Shown in pieces: positions 1 to 15,000 of a stretch of DNA of 64,000 nt. Both the position numbers and the translations under genes were made by a program. Below the pieces are notes generated by a model. That model did not search any database, was not told the origin of the DNA, and was given only the letters and a program-made list of their open reading frames with translations. Origin of the DNA: Haliclystus octoradiatus (taxonomy: Eukaryota > Cnidaria > Staurozoa > Stauromedusae > Haliclystidae). Location of the stretch: assembly GCA_916610825.1 (NCBI GenBank), contig OU744448.1, positions 17,173,936 through 17,237,935 of the forward strand, given 5' to 3'. Numbering within the stretch: position 1 is the first letter of the stretch; each line of letters starts with the position of its first letter.

Positions 1-3000
1 CAAACCTGTTTTCCAGTCACTAACACTATCTTGCCTTGCTTGTTTCATATTCTTCCAAAACCCACCAAAGTGTTGATCTGAAGCCTCGTACTTTTCTGAT
101 TTGATATACTCTTCGGATAAAAGTGCATTGTAAGACTGCATGATATCATCCACTTGTGACTGTGTAACAGATCCAGTATCAATCAACTGCTGTGCGTAAA
201 CAAGTGGGGCTGCTTTCCTAGAGTTGATTGTTTCGTACATCAAAGGTTGAGTCAGTGATGGATTATCAAGTTCGTTGTGTCCCCTTGAGTTTGAAAAGAA
301 AAGATAACATGAAAACCTAAAAATCAACTCAATTATCATATATGATAATACATAATATCTTGGTACATAATACATAATTATCCATTTATTACAAGTCAAA
401 TATATAGCTATTATAACTTGCAAGCCAGTCATCGTGGTAATTAAAACAAAATCTTTCTTGTGGAAGTGGTCTTTTTAATATGTTAACACGTGAATGGTCT
501 ATTCTTGATTCAAAGTCGTCGCTAAAGAGGTTTGTTGAATTGAAATGTACATTATTCAAAATGAAATATTAGGACCATTTTACGGAAAACGTAAGTTATT
601 CAAAATTTAAAACAAAACTTAAGGCATAAAAGACATAAAATTGAAAATCACAACAAATGTGCCTTACGTGCTCAACATTGAAAAATGAATGCCATGTTTC
701 AACAGATCAACACATTTGAAAACAGAGGGCAAAGACCACCGGTCAATTCTATGATTTTCCAAAGCTTCTTACTTACAATAGCAAACAAATTATTTATGAC
801 CCCTTGAAGTTAAAGAAGATTATTTATAAGAACCGATAATTTGTGTTATTTGGCAAACACTTATAAATTTGAATGTATATCTATTAGGCCTAAATTTATT
901 TAACTTTGCTCTCCGTTTTCTCTGTTGCTTGCTTTCAAAACTCTTCTCTACAAATTGACTGTATTTTGATAAATAGTCTTTTTCTAGTAAAAAGTCTTTT
1001 GACCAGAAAACGAATTGAAGAAATTGAGAAGACGATGAAATTCTACATTAGATTAATTAACCAAGCCAATAAAACGAGATCCTAAAAAAATTTTGAAGCG
1101 TTGATTCTGATACAAACCGTCACATATGAGGTAAACACATGTAAATGAGAGTGCTCGATGTTTATTAAAACAGAACATAATATAGATTTAAAACAAAGAT
1201 GAGGCAAAAGCCTGTTCCGTTACTCGGGGTCTCAATTTTATAATAATTATTACAGAAAATCATTATTATCTATAAATTTGGCATACTGCAATGTCATTCT
1301 TTAGTGAAAACCATCAAACTTCGGATATTGTTACATTGAAATAGTATATTTTGATTGAATGAGACACTGATTAAACATTTGACAAAGATTCATATTTGGG
1401 CTGTCATGGAAGCATTCTGTTATTGACACTAGGTTACAAGACTGCCAGACTCAGTCTGTAGAAAGGTGCAAAGCTAGACAAATCCCATGGGAAACGCAGC
1501 TGATTAATGTTCATGAATGGTTCATGATAGACAACAGTTAACTAAATGCATGAACAGTTTATGTAGTTCATGCATTGTCCATGAATCCACACAATTTGAA
1601 ACAGAGGCTGTTTTCTACACATTTTGAAAATAAACAGGCTTGCAATGCATTTTTATTACACCCCTGTGTTGTGTTGCCTTTTAGTCAATGAATGAGCTTT
1701 TAAACATTACTCAATATTTCACATTGGTATGAAAATAAATTTTCTATGAATCAGACAATCCACTTACCACCTTCTGTAACACATCATGTCAACAATCACA
1801 TCTTTCTTGAATTTCATGCGGTATTCAGTTGCAATAGAACAAGCACGTGCAACATCCTACAATATTGAAGAGATAACATATTATCCTATTACATGATAAT
1901 TAAAGATGTAAGATATCATATACAATCGCATGGGTCATTCAAATACCTCTGGGTAATCCCCGTTGACTCTAATAACTGGACAGTTGATCATCTTTCCCAC
2001 ATCACTTCCATGCAAAGATGATCTAATGGTCACAATAAATAACAGCAACGCATGTTACATGGTAGTTACGTTAGACATGCAAGAGATAAGAATAACTATA
2101 ACACAAGAGACATTTAGCAATCCATTCAAAACTAAGTAACATTACACAATGAGAAGGTAGCAATAATGTTTCTTGAAATTCGGATCAGTATCAACAAAAT
2201 TAAATATATTGTTGACCTTTGGCATCAATTGTTTCAAGCACATTTTTATCATGCAGCTGTGTAGCGATAATGCATATAAACAGTAGGCCTACATGTGTTA
2301 TCGTTGAAACCCAAATGAAGATGATATTGTAATACAGTGTAGCCTACTGTGTATTAACACATTTGAGTGCAATTTGGATAAGTGAAATTCCTCTTATCTG
2401 CAACCTGGCTTTGAAATCCTATAAAATATTTTCTGGTCAAATCCTTGTTAATCAATCTCGGATAAATGCAATGCAAACCGTTGACAATTTTGACTTGCAC
2501 TCCATTAAGCAGTTACATTGTACAATGTACATTGTACACGTTATTGTTATTCTCAAACCAGCACATCACACAAAACGTAATAATGTCAAGTAATAATAAT
2601 TAAAGTCGTTCAATAAGAGTTGACTGTAATTGAATCAGGACCAACAATGTTTACGTTATTACAGTAGAAACTGTTTATAACGTCATCTTTTATAAAAGAT
2701 TACTATTTATAAAATACTAAATTTTACTGATATTCCTGGTGAAATTTGTGTCTTACTTCTTCTAATTGGCTATAACGGCATATTGTACTTTTTAAGTTCC
2801 CTATAGGTGTGCCGTTATTATAGAGAGGTTCTACTGTACTGGATAAGCTACTTTACGGTAAGGTATCATGTAATATTTTCCGCAACTCAATTTCTACCAA
2901 AATCCAATAATAATGTTTTTAAGAATAAAAAGAAACATGATTGTGACTATACTTTGCTCTCTCAGTTGGTGTTGTGAATCCAATTTGATTATTTGTTATC

Positions 3001-6000
3001 AAATGGAGGCATCCACCAATGTCAAAATGAGGTAATTGAGACAGTGCAAACATTTCCATGTTGATTCCCTACAATTTTTAAGAATTCAACAACAGCTATT
3101 AGACATTAGAATCAGTCATACAAATATTTATGACGTATTAACAAAAAGGAAATAATAATCTACAATAAAATATACCTGTCCACAAAAAGCAGCATCGCCA
3201 TGAACTTGAGTTACAAACACCTACAACAAAATTGAAATAAAATTGTATTTTTCTGATCTTTAACAGTACATGTGAGCAGGAGCTGATTGATAATTATATG
3301 ACGTAAATTAATTTATGTATTACTTTCCTAACAGAGCAGGAAATGAATTGCTACTTTGAAGCTTGCCAAAATATTATCATTAGACTTACCTCTGAATGTT
3401 ACAGTAACTTCTCTGTATCCATTTGTATAATGTCCCTGTGCTAATCAAGCCACATCAGGGAATATTTTAGACTTGGGTTAATTTCCCTTTGGAGCCATAC
3501 ATTAAATGGTATTATAATTGATAAACGCATTGCTTAAAATTGCTTCACCAATATTCTCTATACAGTTTTTCTAATGACTAGGTTATAATTGTGATGATTC
3601 TCAACAATTTGTTTATATTTAAAATGGAAAAAACCTTTGAAACGGTAATTTAAAACATTATGAGCCTGAAAATTACAATGGCGTAATTTTTTTCAATCTG
3701 TAATTTTCTTGTTGATGTGAACTGCCATTAAGGGGGTATTTTAAGTCTGGCTGAGAAAAAGGAGAGACTGGATGTAGCTTTATGACGTAAAACCAAGAAC
3801 GAGATTGATTTTTTAGTAGAGAAATGTATAGAACTGGTACACAAAATTATTTTCAATTTAACACAGCTCAGCAGCCTGAAACGCAATTTTGCTTTGAAAA
3901 GGAGCAGAACACAGAATTAGAGCTTTTGAAGAAGAAATTGCTTACTTTTGAACCCCTGTATTGCTGCCAGACACTCATTAACCACACTCGATGTTCAGTA
4001 AACAAGTGATCAGGGAGCAAAGTTGAATAATAATTAAAGTTGTTATAACATTTTTATTATATCATGAAGTCAATCAATAAAAACAAAACTTATAGAATAG
4101 GAAAAGTAAATGTTAATCTCTATATCAGGCTTCTTTAAATAAATATATTGCCACGTTGATAAATAACTTGACATCGAAAATGATATCAGATAGCATAGTC
4201 TAGCACTTCCATCTTAAAAATCTGAACGTGAAATTGCTTTTTTTCTCATAAAGCTAGATCTAATCTCTTTTTTTTTCAGAGATGTGGCCTAAAATGCCAT
4301 CCTTTGATGGCAGTTTACATCAACAACGATACACCCTGTGATCATAAGCCCATGAGGTCATGATTGTGAAATTGCCCAAAAGTTCATGAATATCTCATGA
4401 ACAGATCATGAACTTTCAGACAACTTCACATTCATGAACCAGTTCATGAACCGGTTCATGAAGTTGTTGTTCATGAACTGTTCATGAACCCACCAAAAAG
4501 TTCATGAACTGTTCACAAACTCATGGATTTTTTCACAGGGGATTTCAGATATAAAAAATTGTAAAATTTTCAGACTCAAATACATCATGTATTAAATTAT
4601 CGTTTCACAGGTATTTCCTACTTAAAATTAGAATAACAACTAAAACGACTTATTGATTGGCTCTATTGCAAGTCCAGTAATAGTTTCACTTACCTTGTCC
4701 CCTGGTTCAGCAGATGAGCTATAGCTACCAAGACCTTGACTCATCTCTAAACTTCTTGCATTACCCATAGCAACAGGATTAACTGCTTCCAAATGAGATG
4801 GATTGGGTAGCATTGAAACATTAAGGTCTCTGTCACCATTATTAATCGTTTTTGAGGAAACTGGAAAAACGAAATGCTGTCTTCTAACAATGGCACAACA
4901 TTTGAATGTTTAGATAAAATAAGTAATGTGGATGGTACCTCCATAACAAAGACATATTACCAATACATACCTAAATGTGACAAGACATCCCCAGAAAAAT
5001 TATAATTTGGAGCAAATTCTGGATTACCTCTGATCTAAGGGGGGTAAATATAGAAAACAATGTTAATAATTAGAGGCATGTTCAAAAGTTTTTGTTTGAT
5101 GTTTAACTGCTTCTGGGCGGTATTTCTCTGCACTACTCATACAATATGGCATGGCATATCTAAGGCATGATACATAAACTAAAGAAACAAAAAAAAAATC
5201 TGCCTACAGGCCACAAATTTTGAAATGGTATGTCTTATCTATGATTCCAAGTCTGATCACGACAAATGCAATTTATTTGTTCAAAGCAGCGCTTTAAAAG
5301 GTTTCAATGTTTCTTTTTAAAGGGTGGATTAGCTCAGATGGCAGAGCAACCGAACTTCAGATCGGATCATATCTGATCGACTGTGGTTCGAATCCCCCTA
5401 AGGTCAACTCAGCCTTGACTTTATCTGAAACATCAAATGAGTACCATCTGAGGATGACGGATGGAATGGTCCAGAGGGAATTGCATTGTGAGTAGCTGCG
5501 GCGCATCGTTGCGCATTGACAATCGATACCTGTCTGCCATGAGATCTGTTGAAATTGATCTGCAGTGTCGCGGCTGAGATCAACAAAGAGCATTTAAAAT
5601 CATTGCTCTCAGCAAAAAAAGCCACTCGTCTAGAAATAGAAGAGTGGTACGGGTGCTTTCGGTAGGGCGACACCGTCTACATTACTATTACTTTAATGTT
5701 TATTTTGGATGTCTTCTCACTGTACACCTTGCAGATGTAATTTAATTGCAGGTCTAATTAAATGGACAAATTTTGAGAGCTTCCTTAACAACTTCAATCA
5801 AAATGGTAGATCTGACATTGTGGTCAAGTTTGTTCCATGATTTTATGTAGGTTCCACATGTCACGCATGGGAGAAATTGTTGATCAAAATGTGTAGACCT
5901 ATCGTATAACCAGGCAAGGCCCTATAAATTATCATCTGATGTTGATGTGACTGTTTCTTTTGTCAGGTATAAAACAGCACACAGCACATCACATGTAATA

Positions 6001-9000
6001 GCTTACCTTTGAAAATAATGCATCAAGAGGCAAGTCAAACAGACCAGTTAGCAAGTTAGTTCTGCCACGATGAGCAATACACGTCAAGTAATGTTCAAGA
6101 CCATCTGAAGTAAGTTAACATAATTATATGATGAAACATAGCATCAGAAGCATTCAAGGTTAAGCAGAGCAATATTAAAGAAATGTCTAAATCATAGCTT
6201 AAATCATTAAAGAGATTGAAATTTGTACATCAGATAGCACTGACTAGCTGCATATTTATATTGAAAATACTAGGTCAATTTTTGTGTTTACAATGACCTC
6301 TATTATCAATGACATCAACTTTATATTTGCAAAATAATTGCAGTATTGATCGTATTCCCATTTACTTGTCTTGTTTGGCTTATGAGCAAGGATCATTACA
6401 TCAACGATAAAGAATCCAAGCCAGATAGAGGCCTTGCAGACTCATATAGCTGATTAAGCTGCATTATGGATTTAGCATACGTTAAGAAATTTAAAACATT
6501 TTGATGAATTTCAGTACCATTTCAGTACCCAATCACAGTATGTTTTCAATAGTGATTCAGTATATCCAAGAATCATGTTGTCTGTAGGTTACATTATCTA
6601 TTACTGCTTCTGCTGATCATGAAGACAGTTCATGAAACGGTTGTGAAAAATTGTGAAAACATCTCATTAAACATTCATAAACAGTTCATGAACACAACAC
6701 ATTTTTAACAGGGGTGATACATTCTACTTGTTACTATCTCATTATTCGTACAAGCAAGCAATTTTGTCATAATATAAAAAATACTTCTTACGCTTCTGCA
6801 CCTCCTTGAAAGATTGGACAAAGAATACCAGCATGCTCTCTGCTCCTTCGCCACTGTATCTTTTCAATGTTGGAAATTTTTTTCCAAGGAATGAATCCAA
6901 TACCTAATTACAATGAAATGGTACAAATAACTTTGGAAAACAATCCTTGCGTAATTAGCAATAGAGAGCAATAGAGATATTTGTGTAAACAATAATAATA
7001 TCTTCAGGCTAATTACTAGATTAAAGTGTAAAGTCACTTGGTTTAAAATCATACACACAAACTAAATCATATTATTTCATATGAATTTCATGAACATTAA
7101 ATTTGCTCATTTTCAAGAACGGATCTGGTTGTTGAATTGTCCATGAGCTCATTTTTAAAAGCAGTCATCTATGACTTTGTAATATCTACCCCCATTCACG
7201 AGCATTTACTTGTGTGACTATTGCAGCAGTATATTTGTTTGAGATAGTTTAACTTGAAAAAAGCCGATTAATTATAAATTAATCATTAAGATGTACTCAC
7301 CATAGAGTGAAGCATTGTTTTAAGAAATACTAGCTTTTCTTCATCTGTGAACAAATTTTTCCTTTCTCGTTCAAATTCTTTGCAAAGCCATTCAAACTCA
7401 TCTCTATTCTAAAAGCAATATATGATGTAATTGATTCGTGTATGTTGATAAATGAGAACAAAGTGAACGAATACTACAATTTCTCTGTCTAAAGCAGCAA
7501 TTTCCCAATATCCAGGGCACATACTTTAAGAGATTATTGAAGAGCATAAAATCTTAAAATACATGGCTTAATATATAATATAACAATAAGTAAGAAGTAC
7601 TTATTTTGGATTGCCTGGTGATTATGTGAAACTATTAATAGGTAATAACTAATAATATGAATGCCTGATTTTGTTTGTGTTTTATTAAAGTGGGAAAAAC
7701 CTTAATCTATAATTTGATACATGTGACGCTTTGTGTCAGAATCAACATTTCACTACAATTGTTTTTAACAATAAAATCGGATTTCGTTTTATTTGATTAT
7801 CTAATTTAGAATTTTAATTTATTTTCAAATCTTTAATTTGTTTTCATGTCAGATGACTTTATCTCGTTTTATTTATTATAATATGTTTCAATTTTTAGTA
7901 ATTTTCCACCTTTTTCTGCCAAACTGTACCATTGGATTTTTACCCGATTGTTGATTCTGATACGAACTGTCATATATGATGTATTCGAGTCTGAAATTAT
8001 AATGGTGTAAATTTTATTTTGATCCGGAATTTCCTTGTTGGTGTAAGTTACCATCAAAGGGGTGTTTTAGGCCAAACCTTGCTGAGAAAGAAAAGAGACT
8101 GGATCTAGCTTCATGACATAAAACTAAGAAGGAAATTTATTTTTTTAATAGAGAAACGTATGGGACTGTCACGCAATATTTTTCTTAATTTAACACAGCT
8201 CAGTAGCCTGACACACAATTTTATACTAGGCAAGGTTGAAGCCAGAACCATAGGTATATTCATTCTATTCTCAAAACATTATGATGTTTAGAGTGTTTTG
8301 TGGATTTCGAATTAAAGCTTTAAAAAAGGCAATTGCTTTTGAGATGACTGTCCGAGGAACGATTTTTTGCGCATAAAAAGACAGAAATAAAGAAACATAA
8401 TCCCTTTCGACAAACTACAAGCAAACAAAATACGCATGTTTGAATCGAATTTGAGGATTACTCTACAAAGAGATGTGCCGCTGCCTGTCATCCATTAACC
8501 ACAAGCGCTGTTCAGTAAGCGAGTGATCGGGGAAAAAGTTGAACAATAATCAAAGTTGTTATAATATTTTTATTAAATCGCGAAGGCAATTAATAAAAAC
8601 AAAACTTTTATAAATAGGAAGAGAACATGTTAATCTTTATCTCAGGCTTCTGTTGAATTCAAATATATTGCCGCAATGATAAATAATTTGACATCGAAAA
8701 CGATATTGGGTAACAAAGTCTATCACTTCTCTCTTAAAAAATTTGAAAATGATGCTGGCTTTTTGTCATAAAGAAAGATCTAACCTATTTTTTTATTCAG
8801 CGAGATTTGGCCTAAAACACCCATTTGATGGTAATTTACACCAACAAGGAAATTAATTCCAAATCGAAAAAAATTACTCCACTGCCATTTTCAGACTCGA
8901 ATACATCATGTAGGCCTATTAAATTATTGTTTCAAAGGTTTTTCCCACTTTAATATCAATACACGATTTACGTCTCCAGAGCTCTGTTAGAAACAATGAA

Positions 9001-12000
9001 AACTAACAACTTTAATTTGGCAATGATTACAAGAGCATGTTAGGCTTTTACGCAATATAATTTTAACAGAACTTTTTGATTTTGACTTTGATAAATTTTT
9101 CAATGCGATGTAAATTTGAATATAATATATTTACATGCACTGAATGGCAATACAGGATAGTCTTTTTAAATTAACTTGTGCAATATGTGCATGTAAATTT
9201 GTGCAGCCTTCTTGATAAAATTTACAACATTGTAACAAATTAAAATTATCTAGGCGATGTTTGAAAATTGGTCAAGATGGAGATGGGGATGATCAATTCG
9301 AAGGGTATATTTCGGCTGTACTGATTCCACAAGTCATATGTCTTTAATTAGATAAGGGTTCCAAACTACAGAGTCTGTTTCAAGTATACAACGTACGTAA
9401 ATGGTATAAGCACGCAATAACATTTCGATAAGTGGTGATATAAAACATTTGGAAATGAGGAATAAGCGAGAGTTGATGATTTTGCCTTTCATTTAACTTT
9501 TATGCAGTTAACTGCGTTCTAGATTATTCTGTGTAGAGATCAATACAGAATAATCAAACAGAGTGACAATACTCACAGAAACCTGTTTTATGTCAAGTGT
9601 AATGTTTTTGCAGTATGTCTCTTCAAGACATTCAATGAGTTCTTGCACTTTAATGTTGATTTCATTGTTATCCCCCAAATCTAAATTAAAACAATTTGAT
9701 CATATAAATATATTTGGATTCTAGGTAAAGGCTTACTTTTGATATTAAGTTTCTGATAAGGAAATATGCTAAAGTTTTCAATGTTGAAAAATACCTTATT
9801 TTACCATCAGGCAATTTAAGTACGCCAGAGACACATTTTATAATTGTTGAATATAGGCCTACACATTTTCTGTGAATACTTTATGAAAGGTTTATGAGAA
9901 ATAATGTAAAATCCTGGCCAAATAACATTAACTGTCTGCTAATAAACTGTTTATCAACGTTCATTAACGGTTTACATGGATGCCATGAACGGCTAATGGA
10001 TTCCATTGATAGAGAATCAGGTTCATGCAGTCCAACAAAACCCAGCAACCTAGGCAAAATTCTGAAGAAAAGTGATTTTTCCAATCAATTTTGTTTTATT
10101 ATCTTGCGGAAATGAATTTAAAAAACATAAAAGACAATTTTTTTCAATCATCATACTCTAAGAGTTTATTGAAAACCTTTGTCTCCTTTGATTTCTGACC
10201 TATTATTTAGAATAAGCTGCTAGAAATATTACATTTTATATGCTAGAAATATGCAAATCTGTATCTTGTAAATTTTATTCAACCTTGTTACTAAAGAATT
10301 GTTCCCCCCTATGAACGATTATATATAGCAACCAATCATTGGTATTGATTAAGCTTGTGGTAGTTGGAAGATTACTTTGTTGAATCTTATCTGTCTTACT
10401 AAATATTAGCCAACAACAGTCATTTCCCGATGATTGGATTGGTCCTACATTACTAGAGTAAATAATAATCTTTAGTCTCATGGTTGTGTCGTAATCACCT
10501 TGTCGAAGCTGCACTGATTTGCTTAAAAAAGATTCAGAGAGACGCCCTAGCATGAGGTCAATTTCTGGGGAAGACCTGAGAGAAAACAAAAGCATACTAA
10601 ATACTAACATAATATATGTAGCCTTAACTAAACATCTTTATATTATGTATTCTATTATAATTTGAATGTGAAGATAGCGGCAAGAGCAAACTCTGAGAAT
10701 TGATATATCGTATATCGTTTTTCAGCGAAAGAGAAATGTTAAATATATCATTTAAATTTAACATCGTATTCATATATATGTATATACAGTATACATAAAA
10801 TCTATGTGCTATACTGCACGTTGTGCTATACTGCATTTTAATAATCACTTGAAAATAACTTGTATCATGATTGGTGGATTTGTACCACGTGTTTATCAGT
10901 TATGTCAAGACAACCCACGAAATTCCATGGCAACCCCTAAAAATGATTATTAAAATGATTACATCACTCTTTGTTCGTGGGCCAAATTTAGACCCACTCG
11001 TTTGTTGTTAGTGAACTCGCGGATCTAAATTCCGATAACCCACTCACAAGAGTGATGTAATCCCTTAATATTGCTTTATCTGTGTTAAACTGCAGTCTAC
11101 ATGTTTTATTATTTTCCACTCCCTCCTTCCATTTCAATAGGCCATAAGGTATATTAGGTTTTCCACTGACATATAGCAGTGCGACTGGTGCTTGGTCTTG
11201 TGGTGACAGATCTGCTTTTTGTGGTATCCTAACTTCTATTAAATTGTCAACTGCTAGCTGCCCACCAGCCAAGCATCAAATGCCAAAACAAAATATATTA
11301 TTACTCACAGACAGGCAGTGATTTTAATAATATAATAATTATAATCTTTTTACCTTTGTTGAAGCCTCAATGGGTCAATGTCTGCTTTGAAATGCCCATA
11401 GAGCCGATAATGATTGATTATATTGGATACTGTATGATCCAAATGATTCTCATTGTTTACATCTGAAAAATAGAAGGTATAATAATAATAACAAAATTGA
11501 TAAACTTTATAACAACAAACTAGCTTTAGTAACTATAGTAATCACTGTGATCTACTACATTATATCCTGTTTCCATGGACAAGCATGTAAGCGAGGATCA
11601 TCTTCCCTTGATGTAAGTAGGGATGCTGGAGCAGCGGGCAGTTGAGGTGACTGCCCCTCCTACACTTGAGGTGAAACGGTGAGCAGGACAAAAAAATGTA
11701 TGCCATTCAGAAAAACTGTAATATATATACCGCATTAATTATTGGGAGATTTCTCCTTTACATAGAGAAAATGTTTCTACCCGTATATATGTTGTGCTAG
11801 ACACTAAACATTTTACTTATTAGTTTGTTTGTTTGTTTGTAGTTTATTATAGACATTTAAACAGTGATATACAAAGATTTGTTATGATATATATATAGTG
11901 GTTACAGATTGGTTTTTACATTAATTCAAGCGGCTGATTCTTGATGTCTGTATTTTTACTGTTATCATTTATTTATGACTCGTAACTTACTAGCTATTGC

Positions 12001-15000
12001 ATTTTTGAAGGTTAGACTCTATTATAGAGACGGAATGACAATCTGATTTTGGAACGATTGTTTCAAGATGCTGAGATGAAACTTTTATGAAAATTGTCAA
12101 ACAAGATATAAAGCAACATTGTTTTTTGATCAATAATTAGCCTACGATTTGTGGTCCAAGTACAGAGATACAGATCTCTAACTAAAGTCAGAAATGTTTA
12201 GTTTTGAAATTTTTCTTTGTAGTGTGTATGCCGTTGGCACATCTTTAGTGTAAGTGTAAAGGCAAAGGACACTTCCACGTATGTGTAAAACTAAAAACGT
12301 GCGAGAAGTGATTGAAACGAGTGATAGAGATAGTTCAGATTTGGACACGTCTATAATTGACGCTGTGAGTTCAACAACGGGTAAAGTGAAATGCTTAGGA
12401 TATTTCTGTAAAACTGTGAAATGCAAAGAACATAGTCATACAGTGAAGTTTTACGTATGCAGAAATATAACTAATAACTTGTTGTCTAGAGAAGCATGTG
12501 TAGCATTAAACTTAATTGCACGTGTTGACTCTGTTGAAAATGCAAAGGACATATTTGCAGCTCGAGGAATTATGAACACTGAGCCTGTTAAAATAACACT
12601 TAAAAATGATAGTCAACCTTATTGTTTATCAGCTCCTCGTCGTGTCCCTATACCGTTAGAGAAAAATATAAAAGCAGAACTTGATAGTATGCTTAAATGC
12701 AATATTATTAGAAAAGTACCTGAACCTACAGATTGGTGTGCACCAATGGTACCGGTAGTTAAGAAAAATGGTGCTATACGAATATGTGTAGATTATAAAC
12801 GATTAAATGCTGTCGTAAAACGTGAACATTTAATGCTACCTAATATTGACGATGTTGATCCAAAATTAGTCGGAGCAAATTATTTTACTGCGTTAGATGC
12901 TTCAGGAGGCTATTATCAAATCCCTTTAGATCAAGATTCATCGTTACTAACCACGTTTATTACTCCATTTGGAAGATATTGTTTTAATCGCATTAATCGC
13001 AAGGTTTAATTGGTGATTTACCAGGAACTTTTGTAATTATGGATGATATTCTCGTATTTGGATCTACGGAATCCGAACACGATGCTAGATTGAAATAAGT
13101 TTATGATCGGATTAGAAAATGCAGATAAAAATTAAACAAAGACAAATGTAAAATCAAACAAAAAGAAGTGAGCTATTTTGGTCATTCTTTAAGTGGGAAT
13201 GGGATGAGACCTCAATTAAATAAGGTATTGGCAATACAAACTATGCCACATCCAACTAATATTGCTGAATTACGTACTCAAATGGGAATGTTTAATTATT
13301 TGGGAAAGTTTATACCAAATTTAGCTACTGTTTAAGTCCTTTATCAGAATTATTAAAACAATCAATTGTGTGGTTTTGGGGACCACAACAATACACTGCT
13401 TTGCAAAGGTGAAAGATTTAATTAGCAATATGCCATCATTAGGATGTTTTGATTTGAACAACTCTGTAATTGTTAGTGCGGATGCCAGCTCTACAGGATT
13501 AGGCGCCGTTCTAATGCAAAGGAAAAATGAACAATTAGTTTCTATTGCATTCTGTTCAAGACGTTTGACAGATGTTGGGTTACGCTACGCTCAAATTGAA
13601 AAAGAATGCCTTGCCTCAGTGTGGGCATGTGAAAAGTTTTATTGCTATTTAGTAGGTCTACCAGAGTTTGAATATACAAACGGATCATAAACCACTAGTA
13701 CCATTAATTATATGTCAAATGATTTAGACAAAGCTCCTGCACGTTGTCAAAGGTTATTAATTAGATTTCTTAAATTTAATGCTAAAGCTTATCATGTACC
13801 AGGAAAAAGCTTACTTATTGCTGATGCATTATCGCTAGTGAATTATCTATTACTGACAAGTTAATTACGTATCAAAATAGAATTGTAATTCCAGCGAAAT
13901 ATCGCCACGATGTTTTAAACTAAATTCTTAAGTCACACATGGGATTAACAAAATGTCGCCAATATGCACAAATGTCTGTGTGGTGGCCTGGATTAACAAA
14001 GCAATTACAAGATTTAATTACTAGTTGTTTGGTTTGCAACAAACAATCGCCTACTCAACGAAAAGAGCCTTTAAACCTAACAAATTACCGTCTAGGCCAT
14101 GGGAGAAATTGTCCGTGGATTTATTTACCTTTAATGGAAATGAATTTATAAGTGTTATCGATTGTTATTCTAGATGGATTGAAATTTGTAAATTGGTAGG
14201 AAACAAAAAATCAGATGGTGTTATTAAACAGTTTAAAAATATATTTTCTGTACATGGATTACCGGACTTATTAGTTAGCGACAATGGTCCTCAATTTATA
14301 TCAAATGAATTTGAACAGTTTATTAATGAATATGAATTAATTCATGATTCTACTGATCACCATCATCCACAATCAAACAGAGAGGCAGAGAGGTCGGTTC
14401 AAATTGCGAAAAAGATATCATCGGTTCATCAACTGGTGTAAGCCCTCGGTCGCTCTTATGGGAAGAAATTTACAAACTAAAGTACCAATGTTGTCGAAAA
14501 TATTATGCCAATGGGAAAAGAGTTACACAAAACAGTAAAAGATAATGATTGGAAAGCAAAAGGAGATCAAAAGAGATTTTACGATAGCCGTCACAGTGCA
14601 AGATCACTTCAAGAGTTAGGCCTACCAATACGTGCGATGGTATTAGTAAAGTTAGATAATGAGAAAGAATGGAAGACTAAAGCTAAAGTTGTAGATGTTA
14701 ATAAGGTTCGCCATTCTTATATAATAGAAACAGAAGATGGTGTAACTTATCGTCGAAATCGTAGACATAAAATCTTACAATTTGCCCGAATCGGATGAAG
14801 ATAGCGATATCGGAGATGATATTGAAAATACTTTACTAACCAATAATAATAATGATAATGATAATGCTAGAACCAAAATTTATGGCGTCTCCCTCGCCCC
14901 CCCCCCCACCCCACTTAACCACGCCCAATTTCAAAAATGTTCATATCAAAAGTTTGATCACGATGTGATCAGTACTGATCAGGCCATTATTAAACTGACC

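Larger units (their letters stand above)
12240..14880 (+). mobile_element. Broken Ty3/Gypsy-type LTR retrotransposon, no LTRs seen
   Basis: A decayed element lies inside DHTKD1 intron 1, opposite the host gene. From 5' to 3' it shows the end of a zinc knuckle ([12 protein letters not shown], near 12250), the C-terminal part of protease, reverse transcriptase, RNase H and integrase, in Ty3/Gypsy order. Stops, frameshifts and an internal gap in reverse transcriptase divide it into five or more frames. The protease active site and most of gag are missing. No matching terminal repeats were found; the 3' side runs into the TGATCA minisatellite. Confidence 0.88.

Noticed and set aside
5322..5405. 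A tRNA gene
   Set aside because: A and B boxes are good, but the acceptor stem does not pair and the sequence continues into a repeated SINE body found at three other sites.
9880..10095. Another GTTCATGAAC-family copy
   Set aside because: Only scattered ATGAACG and GTTCATG words remain and no terminus is visible; too weak to call.
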